Positions 52,608 through 62,526 of a stretch of 64,000 nucleotides of DNA are shown here, one piece after another. The stretch is taken from the NCBI GenBank assembly GCA_964406575.1, contig CAYOSH010000004.1, positions 62,001-126,000 of the forward strand, given 5' to 3'. Every line of letters starts with the position of its first letter. Within the stretch, counting starts at the first letter, position 1. The position numbers and the translations under genes were made by a program. Below the pieces are notes generated by a model. It saw nothing but the letters and a program-made list of their open reading frames with translations. It had not been told where the DNA came from and did no database searches. The DNA comes from WTAW01 sp964406575 (GTDB lineage Bacteria > Acidobacteriota > Aminicenantia > Aminicenantales > Aminicenantaceae).

Positions 52608-53654
52608 TTATTGATCGGTAACGGTGAGGCCGGATGGAGAAAGGATAAAGCGGAGGGATTTGATGCCTTTGCCGAGGGAGTTGATCTCCTGGAGCATGTG
52701 TTCGCGCTCATGGCTTCTGGAGCTGCCCAGGATAGTTAGTGATCCTCCTTTTCCGCCTGCGCCATTGACCTTCCATCCTGCGGCGTTATATTTTTTTGCG
52801 ATTGCGATGACAGTATCGGCCTCAGCAGGTATAAGGCCTGAATGAAGTGCTCGCTGACATTCGTTATTTTGAATCATCATTTTCCCATAATTCTTCAAAT
52901 CTCCTGTTTTGAGATAATCTCTCGCCCGCTCAGCCAGGATTCTCATTTTTATGATCTCTTTGGACTGCGGTCCTCCTGTCTCGAGAGTGGAAATGACATC
53001 ATCATGGATCTCTGAAGAACGATGGGACTTTCCCAGGTAGATCAAGCTTAGCCTCTGCTTCAACTCATCTCTTAAGCTCAAAGGCAAGAATAAATTTGTA
53101 ACCTTGGCTTCTGGGTAGTTATACATGTGGATAAAACAAATCCCTCCGTAGGCGGCACATATCTGATCCTGGACTCCGCTTTGGAGACCGAGTTTTTCTG
53201 TTTCCACACGGTGCGCCAGGGACACGATTTCGTCTGTAGAGCGGGTTTGAGGTGAAAGCGCGGCGATCGCCCCGATGAGAGCTACACACACCGAAGCGGA
53301 TGTCCCGATGGCGCTTCCGGCCGGAACATGGGCTGAAACACTGACTTCAAGTTCGTGTTTTATCGGAATCCGCAGAGAATTGAGAGCCCCCTGGAGATAG
53401 GGATGGACATCGTAAGCAGGCTCGTCCGGGTCCATCCAAAAGGAGTCTCTGTAATCTTTGGCTTTGACAAGGACTCTTTTTTCCCTTCTTCTTTTGTTGG
53501 GAAAGACCTTGATCTCCACTTCGACCGGAGGGGAGATAGCCAGGTTCAAAACCTTGCCTTCACCCGAGAACCAGGTGTCTGTCCAGCCGCCTATATCGTT
53601 GATGCGCAAAGGCGCTGTGGCATGTATAACTCGAGAAGGAGTTCTTGCAACCAT
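52608..53654 (-). CDS. GHMP sugar kinase, fucokinase/HddA-like
   Basis: This is an approximately 348-residue ATP-dependent small-molecule kinase. The N-terminal APLRINDIGGWTDTWFSGEGK-type block and KVLNLAISP resemble L-fucokinase and D-glycero-D-manno-heptose kinase, rather than galactokinase or mevalonate kinase. The ATP loop is VPAGSAIGTSASVCVAL, a variant of PxGxGxSSA. The C-terminal KVNGAGGKGGSLTIL is motif 3. It phosphorylates a sugar, perhaps one released by the GH36-like enzyme encoded just upstream. ATG at 53652-53654 is my choice; a TTG four codons upstream is possible. Confidence 0.8.
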   Translation of the reverse strand: MVARTPSRVIHATAPLRINDIGGWTDTWFSGEGKVLNLAISPPVEVEIKVFPNKRRREKRVLVKAKDYRDSFWMDPDEPAYDVHPYLQGALNSLRIPIKHELEVSVSAHVPAGSAIGTSASVCVALIGAIAALSPQTRSTDEIVSLAHRVETEKLGLQSGVQDQICAAYGGICFIHMYNYPEAKVTNLFLPLSLRDELKQRLSLIYLGKSHRSSEIHDDVISTLETGGPQSKEIIKMRILAERARDYLKTGDLKNYGKMMIQNNECQRALHSGLIPAEADTVIAIAKKYNAAGWKVNGAGGKGGSLTILGSSRSHEREHMLQEINSLGKGIKSLRFILSPSGLTVTDQ

Positions 53655-53793
53655 AGCCCTAACCAAAAATATTCATCGGCTGTCAATCCCGCGTCACTGA
53701 CCTCACTCCACCTCTAGAGATCGTATTATAAGCAAAATCCAACAAAAAAGGGAGAACATCAGAGGCAACCCCTCCAAATTCAAATATGCAGAC

Positions 53794-56571
53794 TTATGGT
53801 GACTTGGTGGATATTTCAAAGGCGCCGAGCTTGATGGTGCGGTGGAATTGGCCGGGAGGTAAAGGCCGAGGAGGCATCGGGCTCAGAGGCGGCAAATCTT
53901 GCTTAAGCTTTAAAAACACCTCCTTTGCATCCGGCTCCAGAGTCAAAACGAGCCATGCGGAAGCTGTTCCTGCCCAGCTTGTCCGTCCTTCTGGGGGGTA
54001 TATCTGGACGCGCATCAGGTGGCTTCCGATAGGCACATCCCGTTTATACCACGTCCAGCGACCCTTTTGGCTTTCTGTCTTCATCCCAACCTGTTCGCCA
54101 TTCAAGCTCACGACAACAGTTGGGTCCTCTCGATCCACAGAAGCTCCTGATGGTTCGAGCAGAAAGCAGAATGTGCATTTTTTTGTAGGCTCATGGAGCC
54201 TGAAGCGGATATCACTCCAGAATTGTCCCTCTCCGGAATATTTCTGGACAAAGACCCGGCTTACAGGCTCTTGAATCTCAACGACCGGTATCACAGAATC
54301 AGGCGGATCGATCCTCGTCCCATCATAGACCATGGAACTGACCTTATGCGGGTTTAAAAGGCGGGGCTGACCGCCACTATTCAAGACTCTCAGTCTGTAC
54401 TCACTCTGGCCTGCATGAACCCGTTCGAATGTCACTCCCGCGAAAAGCGGTTCAGATGCTTCTTCCAAGGGATAGATCTCATAAATGGATGTTTCATACC
54501 CTTCTAAAGGAATTTCGAGATTGGCGCCCGCAGGGATAAGATCGGGCGAGATGTGACGGACTGGATACACCCTATCAAAAACCAGGTGAGTTGCCGAAGG
54601 ATCAAGATCCATAGATGGCGAGAGTTCGATCTTTAGGATCTTCGGCTCCACAAAGGGATTCCGCGCTGCAATAATCCCGTGATTTCCCTCAAAATGGACA
54701 TACCCATAGGGATTCCGGCCCTCGGGATTCCCCCCGACCATCTCTGCAGAATCCAGAACAGGAAACCGATCCTTCGCCCAACGAACAGAATCGGCCAACG
54801 CATCCCACTCAGCATCCGTGAGCAGATCAGGAGAGATATAAAGCTCACCCATAGATATGCCACGCGCAAAATAGAGCAGAGCGTTATCGGTGAATTTATC
54901 AAGAGGCTCGGTTTCCCCTCCCAACATCTGAAGATGTCCTTTGATAATGCCGTGGGTCATAAGGTTGGCGATGGGGAACCAGAACTTCTTTTCCAGCAAG
55001 TCATCATAAAGGATTGTATCCCGATAAGTCATGGCCCGGTCCCGCTGACTGATCGAAGGGACATCGGCATAGCCGTAGTCCGACCCCTGCATCCATATGG
55101 TATTGGCGTATTTCAACCACCACGGACTTAACCACGTTCCGGAAGTGATATTCAAAAAGACGTCAGGACTTTCTGCGCGAGCTGTACGGCAGAGGTCGAT
55201 CACAGACTCCATGACAGCCCGTCTTGAATAGACATCAGGAAGATGGCCGTGGTCGGGCTCACTGCAAGAGAACTGGATGCCATCCCACTTAAAATAGCGA
55301 ATGCCGTGATTCCGCACGAGGTCGATAACACGTTCTTTGAGGAGGGCATGATATTTTTCTCCGGCTACACACATCTGATCGCCGACAACTTCGTATCCGT
55401 TGGCTCTCATCCATCCGATCCGCCAATCCCTGTGGGAGTAGCCCCCCGTCGGGCCGATCCATATCCCTAACCGGCTCCCCATTGGCTGCAAAGCCGCAGC
55501 CACTGGCGCCAGCCCGTTTGGAAATTGTTCGACATTCAACACCCAGTCGCTTTGGTAGACATCCCATCCATCATCCAGGACAAAAGCGTCCAGTTTGACC
55601 CCCCGTTGCTCCACCATCCGGCGACGAAAGGATGCGACTGTCCGCAGGATATTCTCTTCCGTGAGGGATCGGGAAGGATCTTTGACCATAACCGGAGCCC
55701 TCAAATCATACCAGCTGTTGTAAAGGAGATAGGGTTTCAAAGGGGCCACACGCATTTGATCCAAATACTTCCAGAACCACTGTTTCACCTCGACGTTAGG
55801 GGAGAGCCCTTCGACGACGCTTTCGCTTTCAACCCAGGAAGTGCCGATCTTCTCTCCTAAAACCTGTCCACACTTCAGCTCTAAATGTCCAATGGCTGAG
55901 TGCTGGAGGAGATTATCCGATGTGGGATACTCCAATCCAAAAAATGCGCCGCCGCCTCCCTGAAGCAGTGCTACAGGCTGGCCGAATCCACCACTCTTCA
56001 AGAGTGATGGGATTCCTTGTATGGAGCCCCTTCGAGGCCAGATCCAACGCAGGAAGTGAAAACCGAATTCCTCATCCCGAACGGCCAATTGACGATGGAT
56101 AAAAAATGTGCCGGGCTCGACACGATAAGTCAAACGGATCTCCATCGGCATTCCCTCGCCTTTAAAATAAAGCTCAAGATTAACAGTCCCATCGGGAGAT
56201 TTCTTGAAGATATATTGCACTACACTGAAATCTTTTTTACTCAACAAGACAGGGTTTTCTGCGTTGTTCACCTTGCCGGGCGCCTTCCACTTCGACCACA
56301 TCACATCCAGGGCAAAGTCCGCATCCGTTTTCACTTCGAAAGGCTGTGTTCCATACCTTGAAAGCCATCCGGAAAGCGCTAAGAGCTCGTCCCCTTTGAG
56401 CATCCCGTTCTCGACAAAAACCGCACAACGAATCTGATCATTGCTCAACCAGAAGACCTGGATCCCATTAACTTTTTGCTGGCCCGAGCGAACAGAGTCG
56501 GCCAGCACTAATGGGACCTGCATCAATGAAACGATGACAAGCAATAGCAAAATGACACGGGATGATCTCAT
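53794..56571 (-). CDS. exported GH36-like alpha-galactosidase
   Basis: This 925-residue enzyme has a signal peptide (SSRVILLLLVIVSLMQVPLVLA). It has an N-terminal beta domain, a TIM barrel (about 270-640) and C-terminal beta domains. The melibiase signature is visible: DAFVLDDGWDVYQSDW, the nucleophile Asp430 in RYFKWDGIQF and DYG near the acid/base region in MQGSDYGYAD. It cleaves terminal alpha-galactosides or related glycosides outside the cytoplasm. GGGAGGCAAGG precedes the ATG. It and the GHMP kinase gene are separated by 139 bases on the same strand. Confidence 0.87.
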   Translation of the reverse strand: MRSSRVILLLLVIVSLMQVPLVLADSVRSGQQKVNGIQVFWLSNDQIRCAVFVENGMLKGDELLALSGWLSRYGTQPFEVKTDADFALDVMWSKWKAPGKVNNAENPVLLSKKDFSVVQYIFKKSPDGTVNLELYFKGEGMPMEIRLTYRVEPGTFFIHRQLAVRDEEFGFHFLRWIWPRRGSIQGIPSLLKSGGFGQPVALLQGGGGAFFGLEYPTSDNLLQHSAIGHLELKCGQVLGEKIGTSWVESESVVEGLSPNVEVKQWFWKYLDQMRVAPLKPYLLYNSWYDLRAPVMVKDPSRSLTEENILRTVASFRRRMVEQRGVKLDAFVLDDGWDVYQSDWVLNVEQFPNGLAPVAAALQPMGSRLGIWIGPTGGYSHRDWRIGWMRANGYEVVGDQMCVAGEKYHALLKERVIDLVRNHGIRYFKWDGIQFSCSEPDHGHLPDVYSRRAVMESVIDLCRTARAESPDVFLNITSGTWLSPWWLKYANTIWMQGSDYGYADVPSISQRDRAMTYRDTILYDDLLEKKFWFPIANLMTHGIIKGHLQMLGGETEPLDKFTDNALLYFARGISMGELYISPDLLTDAEWDALADSVRWAKDRFPVLDSAEMVGGNPEGRNPYGYVHFEGNHGIIAARNPFVEPKILKIELSPSMDLDPSATHLVFDRVYPVRHISPDLIPAGANLEIPLEGYETSIYEIYPLEEASEPLFAGVTFERVHAGQSEYRLRVLNSGGQPRLLNPHKVSSMVYDGTRIDPPDSVIPVVEIQEPVSRVFVQKYSGEGQFWSDIRFRLHEPTKKCTFCFLLEPSGASVDREDPTVVVSLNGEQVGMKTESQKGRWTWYKRDVPIGSHLMRVQIYPPEGRTSWAGTASAWLVLTLEPDAKEVFLKLKQDLPPLSPMPPRPLPPGQFHRTIKLGAFEISTKSP

Positions 56572-56681
56572 CCTTGCCTCCCAGACTTATATTTATCGTA
56601 AAATGTCTGTTTCCTCAGGAATAATTCCTTACATCCCCGCGCTTGTTTATCCTGGAGATGAGAATGTCCTATGAAATGGTT

Positions 56682-57572
56682 TCAGACGAATTCGCCCTTA
56701 GCGATTTTAAAGACTTTGCCACCGACAAGAACGTCAATGGCACCTGAGTTATCCTCAGCCTTGAGATAGAGGAGAGATGGCCTTCCGATCTCGTATCCCT
56801 GTTCCACGCGCACATTGATGCGCGGCTCTCCAAAGTAGCGGTGTTTCACCAGGTAGCCAGCAAGACATCCATTGGCACTGCCTGTAGCTGGATCCTCCGG
56901 AATATTGTAATAATCCACAAACACACGACAGTTCAAATCATTCTTTGGACTGTAGGTCTCCGAGCAAAAGATGAGTGGAGCTTTGGCATCAGTGTGGGCG
57001 ATCAAATCAAAAAACACATCTCTGTTAACCCTAGCCTTTTTCACCACATCCAGTGTCTTCAGGGGGACAATCAAAAAGGGAAGCCCTGTGGAGACTTCCT
57101 CTACAGGAAACCTGTCATCGATATCTGCCTCATCAAGATTCAGAGACCTGGCGATCGTCGCCTTATCAAACGTACGCCCAAATTCGGGGTGTTGCTGTTC
57201 CATCCACAAATCATCCGCCTCGCCCTTGCTGAAACTCAACGCAACTGGAATCTGTCCAATCCTCAAATTGAGGATCACTTTTTCGATGGGCTTTCGAATA
57301 ATTTCCTGCTGGATGATAAAGGCTGTACCGAGAGTGGGATGTCCGGCAAAGGGAATCTCCTCAGCTGGCGTAAAAATACGGACATCGTAACCACCTTTCC
57401 GCTGTTTTTCTGAAAGAATGAATGTGGTTTCCGAATAATTCATCTCTTTTGCGTAAAGCTGCATCTCTTCATCAGAAAGGTCAGCCGCATCCAAAAAAAC
57501 CGCCAATTGATTGCCTGCGTATTTTGTTTCTGCGAACACATCCACGATCGCAAAGGTGTGCGTTCTCATCAT
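56682..57572 (-). CDS. PhzF-family isomerase/epimerase
   Basis: This 296-residue two-domain protein shows the start FAIVDVFAETKYAGNQLAVF, the catalytic Glu in NYSETTFIL and the PFAGHPTLGTAFI and DPATGSANGCLAGYL blocks. The family is related to diaminopimelate epimerase; many members have unknown substrates and only PhzF proper makes phenazine. The ATG at 57570-57572 overlaps the stop of the histidine kinase gene (ATGATGA) and AGAGGCGA precedes it, so the two are coupled. Confidence 0.92.
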   Translation of the reverse strand: MMRTHTFAIVDVFAETKYAGNQLAVFLDAADLSDEEMQLYAKEMNYSETTFILSEKQRKGGYDVRIFTPAEEIPFAGHPTLGTAFIIQQEIIRKPIEKVILNLRIGQIPVALSFSKGEADDLWMEQQHPEFGRTFDKATIARSLNLDEADIDDRFPVEEVSTGLPFLIVPLKTLDVVKKARVNRDVFFDLIAHTDAKAPLIFCSETYSPKNDLNCRVFVDYYNIPEDPATGSANGCLAGYLVKHRYFGEPRINVRVEQGYEIGRPSLLYLKAEDNSGAIDVLVGGKVFKIAKGEFV

Positions 57573-59044
57573 TCGCCTCTTTTTTTCTCTGGAAAAAAAA
57601 TGATGAATTCAGTTCCGTGTTCCCTGTTTAGTTCGATGGTTCCCTCGAGCTGGTCGACCAACATCGTCACCAGCTGCATCCCCAGAGATTTTGTTTTTCT
57701 GAAGTCCAATTTTTTAGGAAAGCCGTTGCCGGAGTCCTTGACGATCAATGTGTATCTGCCATCTCCCGCTGGAAGCAGAGACACTTCGACCTCACCGCTT
57801 TTGCCTTTAGGCAAGGCATGTTTGAATACATTAGAGACCAGTTCATTGATGATCAATCCACAGGGTATGCCCACTTGGGCATCCAAGAACACATTCTTGA
57901 CGTCGATCCTGAGCTGGACAACATCTAAATCCACATTGTAGGAGTGAAACAAATATTTTGTGAGCGTTTTAATGTATTCCTCGAAGTTTATGTTTCCAAG
58001 GTCACTAGCCCTGTAGAGATTCTCATGGATAAGAGCCATGGAGCTGACACGGTCTCTGGTTTCGTTAAAAATTTCGCGCGCCTCTTTATCATCCAGTTGC
58101 TGAGATTGAAGTTCGATAAGCCCGGAGATCACCTGCATGTTGTTTTTCACACGATGGTGCAGTTCCTGGAGGAGTATTTCTTTTTCTTTGAGTGCCGCCT
58201 TGATTTTCTCCGTGGCCTTTTTCCGGTCAGTGATATCCATCATCATTCCTATGATTTCATTACCTGCAAGTGTGGCACTGATAAGAACGTTTTTGCTTTC
58301 GCCTGACTTCGTCAATAACTCGATCTCATAATAATTCAACCGCTCCTTTTCTTTGAGCTCTTGAACAAACGCTTCGCGGTCCTCATGATTCTTGTACCTG
58401 GCTACGACACCCTCTTTGATCATTTCTTCCGGTGCGGAGAATCCCAGCATCCTGAAGAGTGCCTCATTGACAAAAAGGTAATCCCCCGTGAGATTTGTCC
58501 GATACACACCCACCAGAGCATTATCCACAAGGTCTCTGTATTTTTGTTCGGATATTCTAAGGGTGGCTTCCACATGCTTGCGTTCGGTAATGTTGCGGAG
58601 CGCTCCTTCGATACCGACAGGGATGTTATTATCGTCTAAAACAATCCGGGCACTGACCGATGTATCAATCAGCCTTCCATCTTTGCTTTTAAGTTTCAGC
58701 TCGTAATCATTGATCCATCCTGTTTCTTTGATCTTTTGGACAAAAACATCACGAGCAGCAGGTTCGACAAAAAAAACAGTGACCGGGCGGCCGATGACCT
58801 CATTTGGCTGATATCCGGCTTGAGTGTAGATGGATGGACTGATATCTATGATCTTCCCATCCCGGTCTGTACGATAGCATACATCGTAGAAGGATTCAAA
58901 AATGGTCCGGTACTTCTCCTCGGATCGGCGGAGCATTTTTTCCTTTTTTTGACTTGTGACCAGAGCATTTTCGAGCTCTACGACTCTTTTGCGAAGAGCG
59001 ATCAATTCTTCCAGATCCTGTTCTTTGGGCCTTTGTTTATCCAT
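57569..59044 (-). CDS. PAS-PAS sensor histidine kinase (HisKA_2 type)
   Basis: This 491-residue cytoplasmic kinase has a coiled coil at about 10-45, PAS domains at about 45-155 and 165-275 (FDIDPS-like IIDISPS; ITERKHVEA), and a HisKA_2 dimerisation domain with phosphoacceptor His in LQELHHRVKNNMQVI (about 296). A HATPase_c domain follows (IINELVSNVFKHA, GNGFPKKLD). No receiver is attached. No response regulator gene is near, so the partner is elsewhere. It overlaps phzF. Confidence 0.93.
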   Translation of the reverse strand: MDKQRPKEQDLEELIALRKRVVELENALVTSQKKEKMLRRSEEKYRTIFESFYDVCYRTDRDGKIIDISPSIYTQAGYQPNEVIGRPVTVFFVEPAARDVFVQKIKETGWINDYELKLKSKDGRLIDTSVSARIVLDDNNIPVGIEGALRNITERKHVEATLRISEQKYRDLVDNALVGVYRTNLTGDYLFVNEALFRMLGFSAPEEMIKEGVVARYKNHEDREAFVQELKEKERLNYYEIELLTKSGESKNVLISATLAGNEIIGMMMDITDRKKATEKIKAALKEKEILLQELHHRVKNNMQVISGLIELQSQQLDDKEAREIFNETRDRVSSMALIHENLYRASDLGNINFEEYIKTLTKYLFHSYNVDLDVVQLRIDVKNVFLDAQVGIPCGLIINELVSNVFKHALPKGKSGEVEVSLLPAGDGRYTLIVKDSGNGFPKKLDFRKTKSLGMQLVTMLVDQLEGTIELNREHGTEFIIFFPEKKRGE

Positions 59045-59160
59045 CAGTAACCGCTCTTGCCGATGCTAAAGACGCTAGGCCAAAATCATCCCCACAAGCT
59101 TCATAGCATGCGTACATAGCTATCTATTGACTTTTTATATCAACATTGAAAGAAAAGTGC

Positions 59161-59192
59161 AATCACCCTTAGGGATGAATTTTGAGGTGATT
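59161..59192 (-). terminator. hairpin between the methyltransferase and histidine kinase genes
   Basis: AATCACC and GGTGATT form a perfect 7-bp stem with an 18-base loop that also contains CCCTTAGGG. On the minus strand it is followed by GCACTTTTCTTT, a weak U-rich tail just downstream of the methyltransferase stop. Confidence 0.3.
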
Positions 59193-59209
59193 TGGGAGTG
59201 AAGCGAGTC

Positions 59210-60064
59210 TTAAGATTTTTTATGCGCAATGGCGAGGAGGTGCTGACTTGTCCCCAGAAGCGACGGCTCATCTTCCACCCAACTCAACGCTTCGAGGAGT
59301 TGATTGCGTTTTCTCAGATCCTCCCATCGCGTCTCGAAATCCGGCAAGAATCCACCCAATCCTTCGACGGGAAGGACCTTTTCGCATTGAAATCCCGCGT
59401 CTTCGATCTCCGCCTTCAAATCCTTGGGGTGGTGGAAGAATCCTGTGGTGAAATAAAACGGATGATCCGTGGGATTTCTATGCTGGCCGTCTCTCAAATC
59501 CTGTTTGACGATTTTTTCAAACTGCGGATCATCCAGGAATCCGGAAAACAATCCGTCCAAGATAGATGCGAAACGGGATATGGCTGCAACGAATAAAATG
59601 CCGCCTGTCTTCAGGATGCGGTTGGCCTCCTGCAGGGCACAAAGCCGTTCTGTTCGCTCATTCAGATGATACATGGGCCCAAAAAAAAGGACAAAGTCAG
59701 CACTCAAATCGGGGAAATCCAGGTGACGGGCATCCCCCACGCGACAGCTTTTGATGGGAACATGAGGCTGCCTCTGGGATGCACGAATCGCTTTTTCCAC
59801 ATGGGAAGGGACCGGGTCGACAAGGTGTACTTCATACCCTAATCCGGCTAGCCAACAGGAGTAGACTCCCGCCGCACCCCCCACATCATAGATAACCGCA
59901 GGAGGAGGAGTCAGATAGCGCTGGATGATCTCCTGTGTGCGCGCCAATTCAAGTTTACTCGTCCCCTTGAAAAGGCGACTCTCTTCGTCGAAACTCTGGT
60001 AGTAGTGATCAAGCTCATGGTCAGATGTTTTTTTTGATGATGAAGATTTTTTCACGGTTTTCAC
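59210..60064 (-). CDS. class I SAM-dependent methyltransferase
   Basis: This 284-residue Rossmann-fold methyltransferase shows motif I PAVIYDVGGAAGVYSCWLA, an acidic YEVHLVDPV strand 2 and the FVLFFGPMYHLNE motif IV. The substrate is unknown. It is separated from its neighbours by 31 bases (NTF2-like) and 165 bases (kinase), and lies on the same strand as both. Confidence 0.9.
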   Translation of the reverse strand: MKTVKKSSSSKKTSDHELDHYYQSFDEESRLFKGTSKLELARTQEIIQRYLTPPPAVIYDVGGAAGVYSCWLAGLGYEVHLVDPVPSHVEKAIRASQRQPHVPIKSCRVGDARHLDFPDLSADFVLFFGPMYHLNERTERLCALQEANRILKTGGILFVAAISRFASILDGLFSGFLDDPQFEKIVKQDLRDGQHRNPTDHPFYFTTGFFHHPKDLKAEIEDAGFQCEKVLPVEGLGGFLPDFETRWEDLRKRNQLLEALSWVEDEPSLLGTSQHLLAIAHKKS

Positions 60065-60095
60065 TTTAATGTGCTTCCTGAGCCTAAACCCCTAT

Positions 60096-60476
60096 TTATT
60101 CCGAAGTCTGTAGCCCGCTATCGAAGACGAATTTCCAGCTGCCATCAGGCTGTTTTTTCCAGATCGTTACATAGTGGCCATAAGATACACTTTCCTTACC
60201 AGAAGCATCTGAGACAGAGCTTTTGTATTTACCGAGTGTATAGCCAAGGTCTGCGGAATCGGAGACCTCTACAAAATAGGATTCCCATACGATTTCTCCC
60301 CTGGCCCTTTCAGTTAAAAACTCGAGAATGGCATCCCTCCCTATAATCGGTAGGAAATTGTTCTGGAAAACGCGGGCTTCATCGGACATGAAAAGATCGA
60401 ATGCTCCTGCAAATCCTTTTTCAAAGGACCATTCACGGAACATCCCTACAGAAAATGCTGAAAAAGGATATGCCAT
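60096..60476 (-). CDS. NTF2-like (SnoaL/DUF4440-type) protein
   Basis: This 126-residue cone-shaped alpha+beta protein shows SVGMFREWSFEKGFAGAFDLF, GRDAILEFLTERA, LGYTLGKYKSS and SYGHYVTIWKKQPDGSWKFVFD, the usual pattern of DUF4440 domains. Such domains bind small hydrophobic ligands or act as enzymes; no function is assigned. It lies five bases after the metallophosphoesterase stop on the same strand. Confidence 0.8.
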   Translation of the reverse strand: MAYPFSAFSVGMFREWSFEKGFAGAFDLFMSDEARVFQNNFLPIIGRDAILEFLTERARGEIVWESYFVEVSDSADLGYTLGKYKSSVSDASGKESVSYGHYVTIWKKQPDGSWKFVFDSGLQTSE

Positions 60477-60481
60477 CTTGA

Positions 60482-61708
60482 TTATTCTAATAAGCCGGCG
60501 AATGATTTCCAGGATGCGCCATTTTTATTGATAAGCAGAACACCCGCATTTTCGCCGTTCGCAACTGCCGGCCTATCTGTCCGCAGCCACCCGCCTGAGT
60601 TTAAAAGCGGATAGATTTTGCCATCGACCATTGCCTTAGCAGTCGCCATGTCCTCGTTTTTGATGGGATTGTGTGTGTGGCCGAAAACAAAGGTAAAGGG
60701 AACGGGGATATCCCTATCCGTAGGAAGGTCAAAATCTTTGGCTTTGTCCTTTTGATAGCGTGGGATGATGTATCGACTGATATAATCCTCGATGCTTTTG
60801 ATCAGCATATCGTTGAGAGTCGATCTGTACAATCCGCTGTTCTCTGACCATGAGATCTTTTTGATCTTCCGCATCAAGAAATGCTTCAAAATCCATCCGC
60901 TCAGCCAGCTGAGGTAACCTTTTTGCCTTAACTGTCGAAAAATCTCATCGATCATGCTTTCCATCTCAGGGTTGTCTTTAAGGTTCCATCTATGAAAAGT
61001 CTCCAAAAATTTTCTGACAAAACTGGAGAGTCTTCCCGCATGTCCCATATGGTAATCGAAGGATTCCAGCCAGAAGTTATTGAACGCTTCCAACTCTTCG
61101 AGATGTGCGGGCTGAATAATGGCATTCACGGGCCTGAACAGATCCTCCAGAAAGTGCCCATGGGTGAAGAGATAATGCGCATCAGTCCCTTCGTCTGAGG
61201 GAACGGTCACAAAATGATGGGGATACTTGACAACGATCTCAGGCATGGGTTTTTCGTCCGGCCACACTTCACTGAGCACTATGGGAGGGATCAGATCTTC
61301 ATCGGCTGTCGAAAATCGCATGTCCACAAAACATCTGGTGTATTCATGATGGCTGGGAGGAGCGAGGTTTCGCCGGAGCCGTTCGTTTATACAGACCTCC
61401 TCGCCCAGCTCTCTCCAGAAGTGATGGTCATGATTTCCAGGGACAAAAATGATCCGGTTGTAAGGGCCTATTTCAGAGATAATGGAGAAGAATTCCTTCG
61501 CATCAAGGAAGACTTCATCCAAAGATCCCACTGCCTGCTCAAGGAAATCACCGAGGATGATGAACTCGTCTTGGGGCCCGAGCTCTGAAAGAAAAACCTG
61601 CAGAGCCTGGCTGTTTTTTTTGAATCGCTCGTCTTTGGAGTACAGATAGCTCGATTCTCGTCCCAGATGCAGGTCGGAGAGAATAATGGCGCTCTCAATC
61701 CGGCTCAT
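60482..61708 (-). CDS. calcineurin-type metallophosphoesterase
   Basis: This 408-residue enzyme has the two-metal phosphoesterase motifs: LSDLHLGRES, FIILGDFLEQ, FVPGNHDHHF, an H in the LFTHGHFLEDL block and FGHTHNPIKN. A helical insertion occupies about 190-300. It resembles the UDP-2,3-diacylglucosamine hydrolase and related families only in its core, so the substrate is open. It forms a likely operon with the NTF2-like gene. Confidence 0.87.
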   Translation of the reverse strand: MSRIESAIILSDLHLGRESSYLYSKDERFKKNSQALQVFLSELGPQDEFIILGDFLEQAVGSLDEVFLDAKEFFSIISEIGPYNRIIFVPGNHDHHFWRELGEEVCINERLRRNLAPPSHHEYTRCFVDMRFSTADEDLIPPIVLSEVWPDEKPMPEIVVKYPHHFVTVPSDEGTDAHYLFTHGHFLEDLFRPVNAIIQPAHLEELEAFNNFWLESFDYHMGHAGRLSSFVRKFLETFHRWNLKDNPEMESMIDEIFRQLRQKGYLSWLSGWILKHFLMRKIKKISWSENSGLYRSTLNDMLIKSIEDYISRYIIPRYQKDKAKDFDLPTDRDIPVPFTFVFGHTHNPIKNEDMATAKAMVDGKIYPLLNSGGWLRTDRPAVANGENAGVLLINKNGASWKSFAGLLE

Positions 61709-61789
61709 CTCTTTCCCTTATTTCTTTAACATATATATGCTTTATGGCCAAAGTCGTCAAGACCAACACAAAAATCGTATTTTTTACGC

Positions 61790-61818
61790 TTTACGGACTC
61801 GTTTAAAGCCCCTATAAT
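61790..61818 (+). promoter_or_regulatory. promoter of the class B acid phosphatase gene
   Basis: TTTACG (61790-61795) and TATAAT (61813-61818) are separated by 17 bases. The predicted leader is about 33 bases and contains a GAGGAG ribosome site. Confidence 0.55.
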
Positions 61819-61857
61819 GAGAGACTTCATCTAGGAGAGAGTCGAGGAGTCAAACAG

Positions 61858-62514
61858 ATGTTCAGCAAGGTCAAAATAGTTCCTATTGTCATCATCCTCA
61901 TTTTTTGCTTGAGTTGCTCTCCAGCTGTACAAGAAGACAACATCCGGTGGGTGACGTTTGATGACATCGTGATCAGCCTACAAAACCAACCTGCGATGAA
62001 TGTGGGTTTTGACATAGACGACACCGTTCTCTTTTCAAGCCCGGCATATTACTATGGACAGCAGAAGTATTCGCCGGGAAGCCAGGAATTTTTGTCCGAT
62101 CCAGAGTTTCAAAAAGAATTAAACAACGGACTCGACAAATTCAGTATCCCCAAGGAGATCGCAAAAAAACTCATCGCATTTCACAAAAACCGCGGCGACA
62201 ACTTATTCTTTATTACAGGAAGAGATCCGACAGAGACAGAGACGCTGACTGAATTACTGGCACAGATTTTCGACCTGGAAAATCCCAATCCCGTGATATT
62301 TTGTGGAGCAAATCCCGGAGAAAATCCAAAAATCAGGCCTCTCCAGGAGAACAATATTCAGATTTATTACGGGGATTCTGACGGGGATATTCTCGCCGCA
62401 CAATCCCTGCGCATTCGGGCCATAAGGATCATCCGTGCGGACAACTCCACACACAAGCCCTTACCAGAAATCGGGAGGCTCGGGGAAGAGGTCTTGGTGG
62501 ATTCGCAGTATTGA
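61858..62514 (+). CDS. HAD-type class B acid phosphatase, lipoprotein
   Basis: This 218-residue phosphatase has a lipoprotein signal (lipidated Cys at about 20 in FCLSC). The HAD/AphA motifs are GFDIDDTVLFSSPAYY with Asp52 and Asp54, FFITGR and the YGDSDGDI aspartates. It hydrolyses nucleotide and other phosphomonoesters in the periplasm. It lies near surE-like and UshA-like nucleotide hydrolases in this window, but not in one operon with them. Confidence 0.9.
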   Translation: MFSKVKIVPIVIILIFCLSCSPAVQEDNIRWVTFDDIVISLQNQPAMNVGFDIDDTVLFSSPAYYYGQQKYSPGSQEFLSDPEFQKELNNGLDKFSIPKEIAKKLIAFHKNRGDNLFFITGRDPTETETLTELLAQIFDLENPNPVIFCGANPGENPKIRPLQENNIQIYYGDSDGDILAAQSLRIRAIRIIRADNSTHKPLPEIGRLGEEVLVDSQY

Positions 62515-62526
62515 ATAGAATCACTC

